DNA of 55,520 nucleotides, from positions 1-55,520 of the forward strand of contig CALXUN010000010.1 in NCBI GenBank assembly GCA_944391705.1, in the 5' to 3' direction. The position numbers and the translations under genes were made by a program. Within the stretch, counting starts at the first letter, position 1. Every line of letters starts with the position of its first letter. Positions 44,401-52,188 of this stretch are shown one piece after another. The notes below the pieces were generated by a model. It did not search any database. It saw only the letters and a list, made by a program, of their open reading frames with translations, and was not told the DNA's origin. Source of the DNA: an uncultured Alphaproteobacteria bacterium. Lineage in GTDB: Bacteria; Pseudomonadota; Alphaproteobacteria; RF32; CAG-239.

Positions 44401-47353
44401 TGCTTTTGCCGACGATTATATCATACAAAACCGGATGCTGGAGAACTTTATTCCGGATATTGAAGCCGTTCAGGAAGCTGACATCAAAAACAGTTATTAT
44501 GATATCTTCATCAGCAAACATCATCGTATTGCCGACCCGGATTTAAGAAGACGCTACCAACAGCTATGGGTACAATCAGCTTTTACCGCCTGCGGCTCAA
44601 AAATTGATGACAACTCATCCGAACTTTATAATAAAGTCCGTCATTTTACCGATAAACTGCATGGACATTATATTGTCAACGATTTATTCAAAATCCGCCG
44701 GGAGGACAATGTCAACCCTGCCGACCGGATTGAAATTGCCCAAGTCTTGGCAGACAGACTTGTCTCCCAACAGAAACTGTCGGCTTTGATAAAGCCGCAG
44801 CCGGCAACTTATGCCGATTTGGAATTAAATCTCAGTGCCGAAAACTTCCAAACAGCCGGTTTTGCAGCCATAAGAACTTTTCTAAAAAATTTCCCGGCAG
44901 AAACAGATAAAATCGTGGACTTTTTAGTTTCCAAAGGAACCGTTAATGATTGCCAAAACCTGCAGCAGCACATGCAAAAATTGCAATCCGAAAAAAATAG
45001 GGTTTCGGCAGAAACACTTCATATTTTCTACCGCGAATTTTGGACTTACCCGCCGGAAGCTCAAAGCGTATTCTTAAATGAGCTGCTTTTGGACATCCAA
45101 CCGCACACTGCAGAAAACCAATGGAAAGACATCTTTAATCAGATTGTCAGTCGTATGTTCCCCCATGTTGATGCGCCAACACTTGAAACAGTAAGTTTTC
45201 TTTTGAAATATTACATATTATCCAGACCTCCGGCACAAAGAACCAAACCGCTGGTCGCCATGATGACAGCTGCCGTTGGAAATTTAGACACAACAGATGC
45301 TTCCAAAAGTCTGGGAAAAGGTTTCCGTCTTTTTTTGGAAAATGCCGGACCGGAAACCGTCAAAATCGGTTATACTCTGGCATCATACACGGATATCCCC
45401 AAATTTATCCGCGATGAATTTTTGAAACTTAAGCCTCCGGTTATCCGGCCGCCGCGATGGGAAATTTATGAATGGCTTGATTTTTACAAAACTCAGGAAA
45501 AAGATGTATCCTTAGATTACGGAACAGATGTCTGGCTGGGTAAATTCATAACTTCTTCCCTGTATTTTGTTACTTTGGAAAAAGGACAATTTCAAAACGG
45601 CAAACCGCCTTTTGAAAGCAACAGAATTATCAAGCTTTTACGTGCCGGTGCCAAATTATCTGCCGAAAACGAATTTAAAACTTTTGAAACCATGCTCCGC
45701 AGCCTGGTTGAAAAAAATCTTATAAAAATTGACCTTGATAAATATCTGGCACTAATCCGCCGCACGGAAGAAAAATTAAATATAGAAATTGATTTACAAA
45801 CCGGATTTGAACAATTCAAAACCTCGCAACAGATATACAGCAACAAAGAATTCCGTGCCAATGGATATAAATTCAAGATTCACATCGCCGACTGGCTCAA
45901 TTATGGCAAGAACTGGGCCGAAATGAACTATATTAAAGGCTATGAACTTGAAAAAATCAAGAACCTCCGTTACCGGCAGGCTGCTGCCAAGGTATGCTTT
46001 TCTTTAGAAGCCATGAACTTATTGTCCGGCGGTCGTTTTTATCATGAACGTTTCGGACTGGAATTGCGTTTTGATACCGACAACAACATTATTAATCTGA
46101 TTGATATCGGGGCAGCACCCGTCGTTCCTCCGGTTCCCGGAGATAAAGAGCTTTTGGGAGCCGTCATTTACCGCACACTGGAAAGATTTATGAATGACAA
46201 AGCCGATATTAACGGTTTCAGAAAAATGAGTGTTATTTTAAACAACGAAATTAATAAAGTTTATCAGGAAAAACAAACCGCATCGACATATTTGCAGGAA
46301 TGCCAGCGCGGTTTGCTTGCTCTGGCCGAATTTTATACGGATTTTAATTCGCAAGACTTTATTGACAGTTTAAATAATGCTTTAAACAACCAGAGTCTTC
46401 CTTTTGATAAACATATTATGAAAGGTTTCATTGCCGAAGGTATAAAAAACATCGGAATCTTTGAATCCGAACAAACTCTGTTATCCGTTCAGGATAAAGA
46501 AAAACTCGGCATTCTGTTATTTAACATTTATGCTGCGTCCTTAACCAACAACAGCATAAAAGCCGGCAACGTCATAAAAAAAGAAATTATCAAAATGCGA
46601 CAAACATCCGAAAGCATTATGCCCCTTTTAAAGATAATTTCGGAAAAAATAAAAGACTTGGATAAAGATTCCCTAAGTCTGGATTTGCCCAAAGAATTTA
46701 TGCCGACCATAGGTGAGATGATTATCCGCCAGAATGTCGACAGTGCCATTTTAAAAGGCATTATGAAAGAAGTAATCTACACCGTCAGCCTGGATGAAGA
46801 AAATATGCCTTTCTCGGCACAGGACCGACAGGAATTCGGCCGGCTTTTATATGACACTTTCAGCTTCATCGTTTCTGAAAACCAGCAGGGCAAAAGCGCA
46901 GATATTGCCGAAACATATCTGATGCTGCACGCAAGCGGAAAATACAAATCCGAATATGCCGCCCGCATTGCCGCCATTGTCCAAATGGTAAGAACCGTTA
47001 ACATGACGGAAAAACATCACGGACTCAATACGGACATGGCTGTCAAATCAATTATTCTTTCCGGAAAAATGGATAAAGAAATCGTTCAGGGAACAGCCGA
47101 AACTTTCCGCACGCGCAATCCGAATTCATTAACCCGTTCGGTTGTTGCCAAAGGTTTGGAATTATTCCTAACACAAAAGCAGGCAACGCCCGATCAGTTA
47201 AAGAAAGCTTTAATAAAAATCTTTGTTAAAAAGAAAAATGCCCTACCGGTACTTGACCGGGATATTATGACGGCTTTGGAAAATCCTGAAAACAGAATGC
47301 AGATTGTTAAAATGATGCAGATTTACATTCAAAAACTCGGCGGTGGAAAATAA
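41414..47353 (+). CDS. Giant protein with M48-like and UbiB/ABC1-like degenerate domains
   Basis: A 1,979-residue protein with no signal peptide. I start at the ATG at 41414, seven bases after AAGGA; an ATG at 41378 lacks a site. The first 160 residues follow M48 peptidases (ITITKGLFSLIRNEEQLAFIL, then MAAAGYNINEAGKLI), but the zinc motif HExxH is RELIA (104-108), so it should be inactive. From about 1,300 to 1,600 the chain tracks UbiB/ABC1 atypical kinases: FLENAGPETVKIGYTLAS with Lys1317 of the KxGQ motif (Gln is Tyr), RIIKLLRAG with Lys1407 as the VAVK Lys, EID at 1458-1460 as ExD, and IDIG with Asp1564 as the metal Asp. The HADPHPGN loop is HERFGLEL (His1544), so catalysis is doubtful. 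The remaining parts are helical and unfamiliar. It diverges from ppdK and ends at a terminator. Confidence 0.7.
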   Translation: MDILQIKEKLPKDFYDRFKLLSCSSGEEEQHWAYLKKIAEKLFKDGIDFNKHPVFFCITDSPAADACFVSPDLIDTQNLSAITITKGLFSLIRNEEQLAFILSRELIALQKFFNLVPPTTGVEENDPDFICLEKMAAAGYNINEAGKLIAHILINGQKFDSLAAKLSKSSEDEIDNESRISTIELKIAQLENFYQKQNKDIRSAKPQPLPEDIKEHILSSRHIPTLQQMLLTRKYDMADMSAKQDILIQAIRDFIIEDRPAEFLEYKHRQIQQAVINYVIELRKEMPAHLLSTGNYNLLTGNSPQDENIRKQLWQEATGHEMPESINIRKKFLHAFPVKIIPDENFMEAKEENNFKKAKQQKEIEAGDNLNVLFWIKLVNMEASFANTPNIARLSDFNGFVLNGINNVDLTKIPGGQNILNVLEKLADSHNRIDEAERTLLMAFLHIQDHYDTGGIQDASLPARMRFYNIRRPRIFKKFNAKSFPELNLSTTLNTIGKSLPTKVLANAGFSRIFGIIVKELSKTSYLVGYNSNYKNTTEDISEELADWFYIVNKDGQITDSFSVQEKDKKISDLINKEENKIYQKLAEKIKTYHQMLEALRQNPAEDKFSAEDLWHLKRMVSARNSNNENYKLSQLEYYQEINKEKSSRTKRNRQEILPILQKDFQKQKYESGFEVSIGAFDMNKLKRCLSPEISAFIQAPYNEQTDNLVFDAYLRQLQKEFSTCQNIWDFIQPDFKENRFIPECNTALNDAHNAKWFTEPQLKKYYQALLKETEAEKLLEYGVLMRERVVLPELKQLAAFTLEQQQSYPEIPVKEIDFKTYKPLYAGEIAKKLGFPSEFAQFAQAEIFDVPDDRVANLQTHILLHILTDDKHRFPLDTLAKHPIHDLLDLQKAKLVPFLTTRENYPRDIIDMVNIYQKLYDCRVVDFAATVEFIIRQIKTEPNPQKALTASLKMAEIIQYAGNNTHKDLLLKDNPAFDTSLFGKITAYQKLAAAGAFADDYIIQNRMLENFIPDIEAVQEADIKNSYYDIFISKHHRIADPDLRRRYQQLWVQSAFTACGSKIDDNSSELYNKVRHFTDKLHGHYIVNDLFKIRREDNVNPADRIEIAQVLADRLVSQQKLSALIKPQPATYADLELNLSAENFQTAGFAAIRTFLKNFPAETDKIVDFLVSKGTVNDCQNLQQHMQKLQSEKNRVSAETLHIFYREFWTYPPEAQSVFLNELLLDIQPHTAENQWKDIFNQIVSRMFPHVDAPTLETVSFLLKYYILSRPPAQRTKPLVAMMTAAVGNLDTTDASKSLGKGFRLFLENAGPETVKIGYTLASYTDIPKFIRDEFLKLKPPVIRPPRWEIYEWLDFYKTQEKDVSLDYGTDVWLGKFITSSLYFVTLEKGQFQNGKPPFESNRIIKLLRAGAKLSAENEFKTFETMLRSLVEKNLIKIDLDKYLALIRRTEEKLNIEIDLQTGFEQFKTSQQIYSNKEFRANGYKFKIHIADWLNYGKNWAEMNYIKGYELEKIKNLRYRQAAAKVCFSLEAMNLLSGGRFYHERFGLELRFDTDNNIINLIDIGAAPVVPPVPGDKELLGAVIYRTLERFMNDKADINGFRKMSVILNNEINKVYQEKQTASTYLQECQRGLLALAEFYTDFNSQDFIDSLNNALNNQSLPFDKHIMKGFIAEGIKNIGIFESEQTLLSVQDKEKLGILLFNIYAASLTNNSIKAGNVIKKEIIKMRQTSESIMPLLKIISEKIKDLDKDSLSLDLPKEFMPTIGEMIIRQNVDSAILKGIMKEVIYTVSLDEENMPFSAQDRQEFGRLLYDTFSFIVSENQQGKSADIAETYLMLHASGKYKSEYAARIAAIVQMVRTVNMTEKHHGLNTDMAVKSIILSGKMDKEIVQGTAETFRTRNPNSLTRSVVAKGLELFLTQKQATPDQLKKALIKIFVKKKNALPVLDRDIMTALENPENRMQIVKMMQIYIQKLGGGK

Positions 47354-47485
47354 CAGAACCTTTCGCCATTGTTTTATTGTGACACAATAGTGTAGCGCTG
47401 TATCATCCTGCTGTGGTACTTACCAAAAAAGTTCATGGACAACTTGTAACAAATTCGTCGGTAACGGCTATTACTGAAAAAATAT

Positions 47486-47514
47486 AAAAAGGGGGATGAG
47501 CAATCCCCCTTTTT
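47486..47514. terminator. Bidirectional Rho-independent terminator
   Basis: AAAAAGGGGGAT and ATCCCCCTTTTT pair around GAGCA. It stands between the giant gene (plus) and htpG (minus). Confidence 0.9.
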
Positions 47515-47538
47515 CTGTCATAAAAGATATCCGGAATA

Positions 47539-49377
47539 TTACATTCCTTTTAAGATATACTCGCTCATCTTTTCAGCAAAAAACGACGGATCGGAAACTG
47601 CTTCGCCTTCGGCAATTTTAGCCTGATCCAAAACCAGCCGCGAAACATCTTCCACTTCCTGTTTTTTACTTTTATCACCCAGCATTTCCGTAAGTTTGAT
47701 AACCAGCGGATGATACGGGTTGATTTCCAAAATCCGGGTGCTGGCAAATGCCGTTTGCTGCTGGTGATTGCGCATCAACCGCTCCAGGTGGATGCTCATC
47801 TGCCCGTCTTCAACATTAAGTGCGGCCGGGCTCTTGGTCAGTTTTTCGGTCACAATCACTTTACCGACTTCATTTTTAAACATTTCCGTCATCAAATCGG
47901 TCAGTTTTTTCAGATCACCCTCTTCGGCTTTTTTATCTTCGCGATTGATGTTCAAATCAACATCGGCTTTGGAAATATGCTTAACTGCAAAAGTCTTGTA
48001 ATTAACCAGTGTCTGGGTCCAGAACTCATCAATCGGATCGGTCAAAAGCAATACTTCAATGCCTTTTTCTTTAAAGGCTTCCAACTGCGGATTGTTACGC
48101 AGCGTCGGCACATCATCGCCGGTAATATAATAAATGGCTTTTTGCTCCGGTTTAGCCCTTGAAATATATTCATCAAGCGTGGTCAGCTTTTCTTCCGAAT
48201 TGGTGGAAGCAAACAAAGAAAGTTCCGCCACGTCCTCCCGGTTGGAGAAATCTTCATAAATTCCTTCTTTGAAAGCAACACCGAAAGCGTTCCAGAATTT
48301 AAGATAATCATCATAATCTTTGGCGCGTTTTTTTAATTCTTTTAAGATTCTTGAAACCGTACCCTGGCGGATTTTGGCAAGCAAAGCGCTTTGTTGGAGC
48401 ATTTCGCGCGAAATATTAAGCGGCAGATCGGAGCTGTCTATCACCCCTTTGACAAAGCGCAAATACGCCGGCATCAACCCCTCAACCTTATCGGAAATAA
48501 ACACCTTGTTGACATAAAGCTTCAAGCTTTGCTGCCGGTCGGGCTGAAACAAATCATACGGTGCGGTTGAAGGAATATACAATAATGCATTATATTCAAT
48601 GCTGCCTTCTGCTTTAAAATGCAGTGTCAGCCACGGATCATCGAAATTTTTGGAGATATGGCGGTAAAATTCTTTATACTGCTCTTCGGTAATATCCGCC
48701 TTATTTCGCGTCCACAAAGCAGAAGCCGTATTAACGGTTTCCTCACCGGCCTTGCCCAAATCCAAGACTATCGGATATTCGACATGGTCCGAATAAGTGC
48801 GGATAACATGACGCAAATAGATGGTATCGGTAAAATCTTTGGCATCATCTTTTAAGAAAAGCTTGATATCCGTACCATTCGATTCCCTTTCGGCTTCCGA
48901 AATTTCATAACCGCCGAGCCCGTCGGAAACCCATTTCCAGGCCTGTTCTTCACCGGCCTTTCTGGTTGTGATTTCAACTTTTTTTGCCACCATAAACGCC
49001 GAATAAAAACCGACGCCGAACTGGCCGATTAAATCCACAACCGAACCGTTGTCTTTGGCATTGCGTACAAAATCAGCCGTGCCGGACTTGGCAATCGTCC
49101 CGATGTGATTAATCAAATCATCTTTGTTCATACCGATTCCGTTATCGGAAACAATCAAAGTGTTTTCTTTTTCATCGGGAATTATTTTGATTTTAAGCTC
49201 ACCCGACGGCTTGGCAATATCGGGATTCGTCAGCGCCCAGTATTTTAATTTGTCACAGGCATCGCTGGCATTCGAAATCAGCTCTCTTAAAAAAATATAT
49301 TTTTCCGAATACAATGAATTAATCACAATATCCAAAAGTTTGGCAACTTCGGTCTGAAATTCTCTTTTTTCACTCAT
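47539..49377 (-). CDS. htpG: Chaperone protein HtpG (Hsp90)
   Basis: HtpG is the bacterial Hsp90, an ATP-driven cytoplasmic chaperone. The 612 residues are typical. The N-terminal GHKL ATPase has FLRELISNASDACDKL, LIVSDNGIGMN and IGQFGVGFYSAFMVA, the four ATP-lid motifs. The middle domain has NISREMLQQS and the C-terminal dimer domain is complete. The start ATG has GGAGAG upstream. A promoter of heat-shock type lies about 34 bp before it, fitting the protein's role. Confidence 0.97.
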   Translation of the reverse strand: MSEKREFQTEVAKLLDIVINSLYSEKYIFLRELISNASDACDKLKYWALTNPDIAKPSGELKIKIIPDEKENTLIVSDNGIGMNKDDLINHIGTIAKSGTADFVRNAKDNGSVVDLIGQFGVGFYSAFMVAKKVEITTRKAGEEQAWKWVSDGLGGYEISEAERESNGTDIKLFLKDDAKDFTDTIYLRHVIRTYSDHVEYPIVLDLGKAGEETVNTASALWTRNKADITEEQYKEFYRHISKNFDDPWLTLHFKAEGSIEYNALLYIPSTAPYDLFQPDRQQSLKLYVNKVFISDKVEGLMPAYLRFVKGVIDSSDLPLNISREMLQQSALLAKIRQGTVSRILKELKKRAKDYDDYLKFWNAFGVAFKEGIYEDFSNREDVAELSLFASTNSEEKLTTLDEYISRAKPEQKAIYYITGDDVPTLRNNPQLEAFKEKGIEVLLLTDPIDEFWTQTLVNYKTFAVKHISKADVDLNINREDKKAEEGDLKKLTDLMTEMFKNEVGKVIVTEKLTKSPAALNVEDGQMSIHLERLMRNHQQQTAFASTRILEINPYHPLVIKLTEMLGDKSKKQEVEDVSRLVLDQAKIAEGEAVSDPSFFAEKMSEYILKGM

Positions 49378-49410
49378 TTTGAACTCTCCTGCTTAAAAAA
49401 CATATCATTT

Positions 49411-49439
49411 ATATGGGAATAAAAAACCGCCGCCGCAAG
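49411..49439 (-). promoter_or_regulatory. RpoH-type (heat-shock) promoter of htpG
   Basis: On the minus strand CTTGCGG (49439-49433), a 15-base spacer and CCCATAT (49417-49411). This fits the sigma-32 pattern of CTTGAAA then CCCATnT with a 13-15 base gap, and it lies upstream of the correct gene. The call is by motif only. Confidence 0.7.
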
Positions 49440-49532
49440 AGTATTTTTTAAAATTTTACTTGCTTTTATTTTCAAATGCGCTAAAGATATGCCCTGAATT
49501 AAAAAGTCAATTTGATTATAAGGAGATAAGAT

Positions 49533-49772
49533 ATGCCTTCAGTAGTAAACGACAGCTGCATCAAATGCAAAGCCTGCGCCAGTGTATGCCCGGTGGATGC
49601 TTTTCATGAATGTGAAACCCAGCTGGTTGTCGATCCTGACACCTGCATTGATTGCGGCGTTTGCATTTCCGAATGTCCGCAGGGTGCCATTTCAAACGAT
49701 GCCGATGCCGATGAAAAATTCGTAAAATTCAATGCCGAACAGGCAAAAGTCTGCCCCGGCGCTAATGACTAA
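49533..49772 (+). CDS. 2[4Fe-4S] ferredoxin
   Basis: A 79-residue ferredoxin with two complete [4Fe-4S] motifs: CIKCKACASVCP (Cys9, 12, 15, 19) and CIDCGVCISECP. It is a soluble electron carrier, perhaps for pyruvate-ferredoxin or related redox enzymes, which are not in the window. The C-terminus past the second cluster, ending in EQAKVCPG, is short, unlike the long FdxA type. A strong AAGGAGAT precedes the ATG. It diverges from htpG and has its own terminator. Confidence 0.93.
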   Translation: MPSVVNDSCIKCKACASVCPVDAFHECETQLVVDPDTCIDCGVCISECPQGAISNDADADEKFVKFNAEQAKVCPGAND

Positions 49773-49790
49773 TTTGTAATTTTAAGCTCC

Positions 49791-49827
49791 GAACGCCCCT
49801 TAAATCTGTTTAAGGGGCGTTTTTTAT
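49791..49827 (+). terminator. Rho-independent terminator after the ferredoxin gene
   Basis: AACGCCCCTTAAA and TTTAAGGGGCGTT pair around TCTG, followed by TTTTTATT. Confidence 0.9.
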
Positions 49828-49886
49828 TTAATCCTTAAAAGTTTTGTGCTAAAACAGAACAAAAGAAAGAGCAAAAGGAACAAAAA

Positions 49887-50627
49887 ATGGATAATTTCAC
49901 CAACGATTATCTTTTAAACAAAAAAGTCCGCATCCTGCAGCCGGTCGATGGCTACCGGGCATCATCCGATGCCGTTTTACTGGCATCTTTAATAGAAAAC
50001 ATCAAACTTTCAGATACCATCTTGGATGTCGGCTCCGGTACCGGCGCCGTTTCTTTATGTCTAGCATACCGATTCCCTGAAAATCACATTACCGGACTGG
50101 AAATCCAACCGCAGCTGGCAGATTTGGCCAAACAAAGTGCCGATATCAACAACTTTGCCAACCTGGTTTACTATCAGGCCGATATCCGGCAAAAAAAGCT
50201 ACCCGTATCGCCCTGCTTTTTTAACCATGTCATAACCAACCCGCCTTATTCGGAACATGACCGTCCCTCGCCCAACTTAAGCAAGGCTCTGGCGCATAAC
50301 CATACGGATTTTACCTTGAACGAATGGCTGAAATTTTGTTTAAAAATGCTTAAACCTTTCGGAAAAATTTATTTAATCAACCGGGTTGAAGCCATTGATG
50401 AAATATTAAACACCTTTTCCAAACGCGCCGGCGGCATCAAAATTATCCCGGTATATTCCAAACCCGGGCAGCAGGCCAAACGCATTTTAATTTCGGCCCA
50501 AAAAGATTCAAAAGCGCCGACCGTTATCTGCCCGCCTTTTTATATGTATAATTCGGACGGTACATATACCCGGGCGGCCGATGAAATTTTGCGTAAAGGA
50601 AAATCTTTTTTCACAATTGACATTTAA
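49887..50627 (+). CDS. tRNA1(Val) A37 N6-methyltransferase (TrmN6/YfiC-like)
   Basis: A 246-residue class I SAM methyltransferase. The start YLLNKKVRILQPVDGYRASSDAVLLAS is the signature of the TrmN6 (YfiC) family. SAM motif I is ILDVGSGTGAVSL, motif II ends in GLEIQPQ, and the N6-adenine catalytic motif is NPPY in VITNPPYSEHDRP. In E. coli it makes m6A37 in tRNA1(Val). AAAGGAAC precedes the ATG. It is followed 48 bp later by the LprI-like gene. Confidence 0.87.
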   Translation: MDNFTNDYLLNKKVRILQPVDGYRASSDAVLLASLIENIKLSDTILDVGSGTGAVSLCLAYRFPENHITGLEIQPQLADLAKQSADINNFANLVYYQADIRQKKLPVSPCFFNHVITNPPYSEHDRPSPNLSKALAHNHTDFTLNEWLKFCLKMLKPFGKIYLINRVEAIDEILNTFSKRAGGIKIIPVYSKPGQQAKRILISAQKDSKAPTVICPPFYMYNSDGTYTRAADEILRKGKSFFTIDI

Positions 50628-50675
50628 GGCTTATATATTACAATAACTTTTAACACAGCAATCCGGGAGAAAACC

Positions 50676-51113
50676 ATGATTAAAAAAATTTTTACCCTTT
50701 TAGCTTTAGTAACAGCGGCAACAGCGGCACATGCCACCCCCGAATATGATGCGTGTTATCAAAAAGCGGCTGATGACAATGCCGTTGCCTTATGCATGAA
50801 AGCCGAAAACACCCGCCTTTTAAAAGAGGTCCAACAAATATATCTTAATTTATCCAAACTGGAAGATATAAAAAAATGGAACAACGGCAACGGACTGCTC
50901 TCCGGAAATTTAAAAGACATGTATAACAGCTGGCTGGCTTACCGCAACCGTTATTGTTCGCTTTATGTTGTTGCTTCAAAAAACACATTCGGCAGTTCTT
51001 CTTTTGACCGGGAAAGATGTCTTTTGTCTTTCACCAACGAACATCTTGAACTCATAAAGACCATTATCGTTAATGCCAACAGCGGCGGCGAAGAAGATGA
51101 TATTGAAGAATAG
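50676..51113 (+). CDS. Exported LprI-like (DUF1311) protein
   Basis: A 145-residue protein with a clear signal peptide (MIKKIFTLLALVTAATAAHA). The mature part has the Cys pattern of DUF1311/LprI proteins: YDACYQKA, ALCMKAEN, YRNRYCSLY and ERCLLSFTNEHLE, four Cys that could form two disulfides. Some LprI-type proteins inhibit lysozymes, so a protective role is possible but unproven. The tail is acidic (GGEEDDIEE). Likely periplasmic. GGGAG precedes the ATG. Confidence 0.7.
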   Translation: MIKKIFTLLALVTAATAAHATPEYDACYQKAADDNAVALCMKAENTRLLKEVQQIYLNLSKLEDIKKWNNGNGLLSGNLKDMYNSWLAYRNRYCSLYVVASKNTFGSSSFDRERCLLSFTNEHLELIKTIIVNANSGGEEDDIEE

Positions 51114-51198
51114 TCCTTGCACAAAGAGGGCAAATTTCTGATGACAAAATCAAAATTTTGCATTATTGGTAAGTAAAAGAACATCGGGAGAAAAGACC

Positions 51199-51720
51199 TT
51201 GCAGGAAAAATTTTCAAAAGAAGAAAGCAAAGCTTTTAATTTTGGATTCGTAATAATTTTATTGTTTTGCGGCGTATTTTTCTTTATGGCTTTTTCCCGG
51301 CATGATTATAAACATGTAGATGAGCGTTTTTATCATGTCAAAGCAACTTTCGGCCGCACAGACGGGCTTTTGGTCGGTGACAAAGTCCGGATGGCCGGCG
51401 TTGACGTCGGACGGGTCGTGGGAGCCGAACTGGAGCCTGATTTTAATGCCACGCTTAATCTAGAAATCAAAGAAGGGTTAAAAATCCCAGATGACAGCAG
51501 CGCTTCAATCGTAAGCGCCGGCTTGATGGGCAGTAAATATATTGAAATTGAACCGGGAGGATCGGAAGATTATATTCCTGACGGCGGACATTTCAGCTAC
51601 ACTCAGGACGCTATGGTCTTAGAAGAGCTTTTAGACCGTATTGTTGCTTTAGGAAAAGCCAAACGCCAACCACCCCGGGAAACAGAAAATTCCCGGTCGG
51701 AATTAACAGGCGAGTTTTAG
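51199..51720 (+). CDS. MCE/MlaD-domain protein
   Basis: A 173-residue protein with one N-terminal transmembrane helix (FGFVIILLFCGVFFFMAF) and one MCE domain (YHVKATFGRTDGLLVGDKVRMAGVDVGRVV), ending with the typical GLMGSKYIEIEPGG. MCE proteins carry lipids between the inner and outer membranes as hexamers. The start is most likely the TTG at 51199, behind GGGAG; a TTG at 51166 lacks one. It is the first of two MCE genes, 9 bp before mlaD. The ABC permease and ATPase that usually go with MlaD are not in the window. Confidence 0.85.
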   Translation: MQEKFSKEESKAFNFGFVIILLFCGVFFFMAFSRHDYKHVDERFYHVKATFGRTDGLLVGDKVRMAGVDVGRVVGAELEPDFNATLNLEIKEGLKIPDDSSASIVSAGLMGSKYIEIEPGGSEDYIPDGGHFSYTQDAMVLEELLDRIVALGKAKRQPPRETENSRSELTGEF

Positions 51721-51729
51721 GAGAACATC

Positions 51730-52188
51730 ATGAATAAAAAACCAGTTGAAACCATTATGGGTTTTGTTGTTTTAACCGTTGCCGTGCTTTTTCTGCTTTT
51801 TGCCTACCGTGTTTCGGACTTGCAGGTTGTCAAAGGTTATGAACTCAATGCCAGATTTTTAAAAGTCGGCGGGTTAAACATCGGTTCCGATGTCCGCATC
51901 AACGGCATCAAAGTCGGAACGGTCGTCAACCAAAAGCTGGATAATGACGATTATATGGTTAATGTCGTTTTAAGCATTGCCTCCGACATTAAGCTGCCCA
52001 AAGACAGCCAGGCCGCAATTGTCGGTGATGGTCTGGTCGGCGATAAATTCATTAAAATCGAACCCGGAAAATCAAAAGAATACTTAAAAAACGGTGAAAC
52101 TTTCGCCAACACCAAAGATTTTAAATCTTTGGAAGACATGGTCGGCGAAATCATTTTCATGGTGACGGACGATGGCAGCGAAAACTAA
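51730..52188 (+). CDS. mlaD: Outer membrane lipid asymmetry protein MlaD
   Basis: A 152-residue MlaD-type protein: an N-terminal membrane helix (IMGFVVLTVAVLFLLFAY) and one MCE domain with YELNARFLKVGGLNIGSDVRINGIKVGTVV and AAIVGDGLVGDKFIKIEPG. MlaD binds phospholipid at the periplasmic face of the MlaFEDB complex. TAGGAGAAC lies ahead of the ATG. Its last 17 bp overlap the start of the DUF2155 gene, a common alphaproteobacterial pair. Confidence 0.88.
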   Translation: MNKKPVETIMGFVVLTVAVLFLLFAYRVSDLQVVKGYELNARFLKVGGLNIGSDVRINGIKVGTVVNQKLDNDDYMVNVVLSIASDIKLPKDSQAAIVGDGLVGDKFIKIEPGKSKEYLKNGETFANTKDFKSLEDMVGEIIFMVTDDGSEN

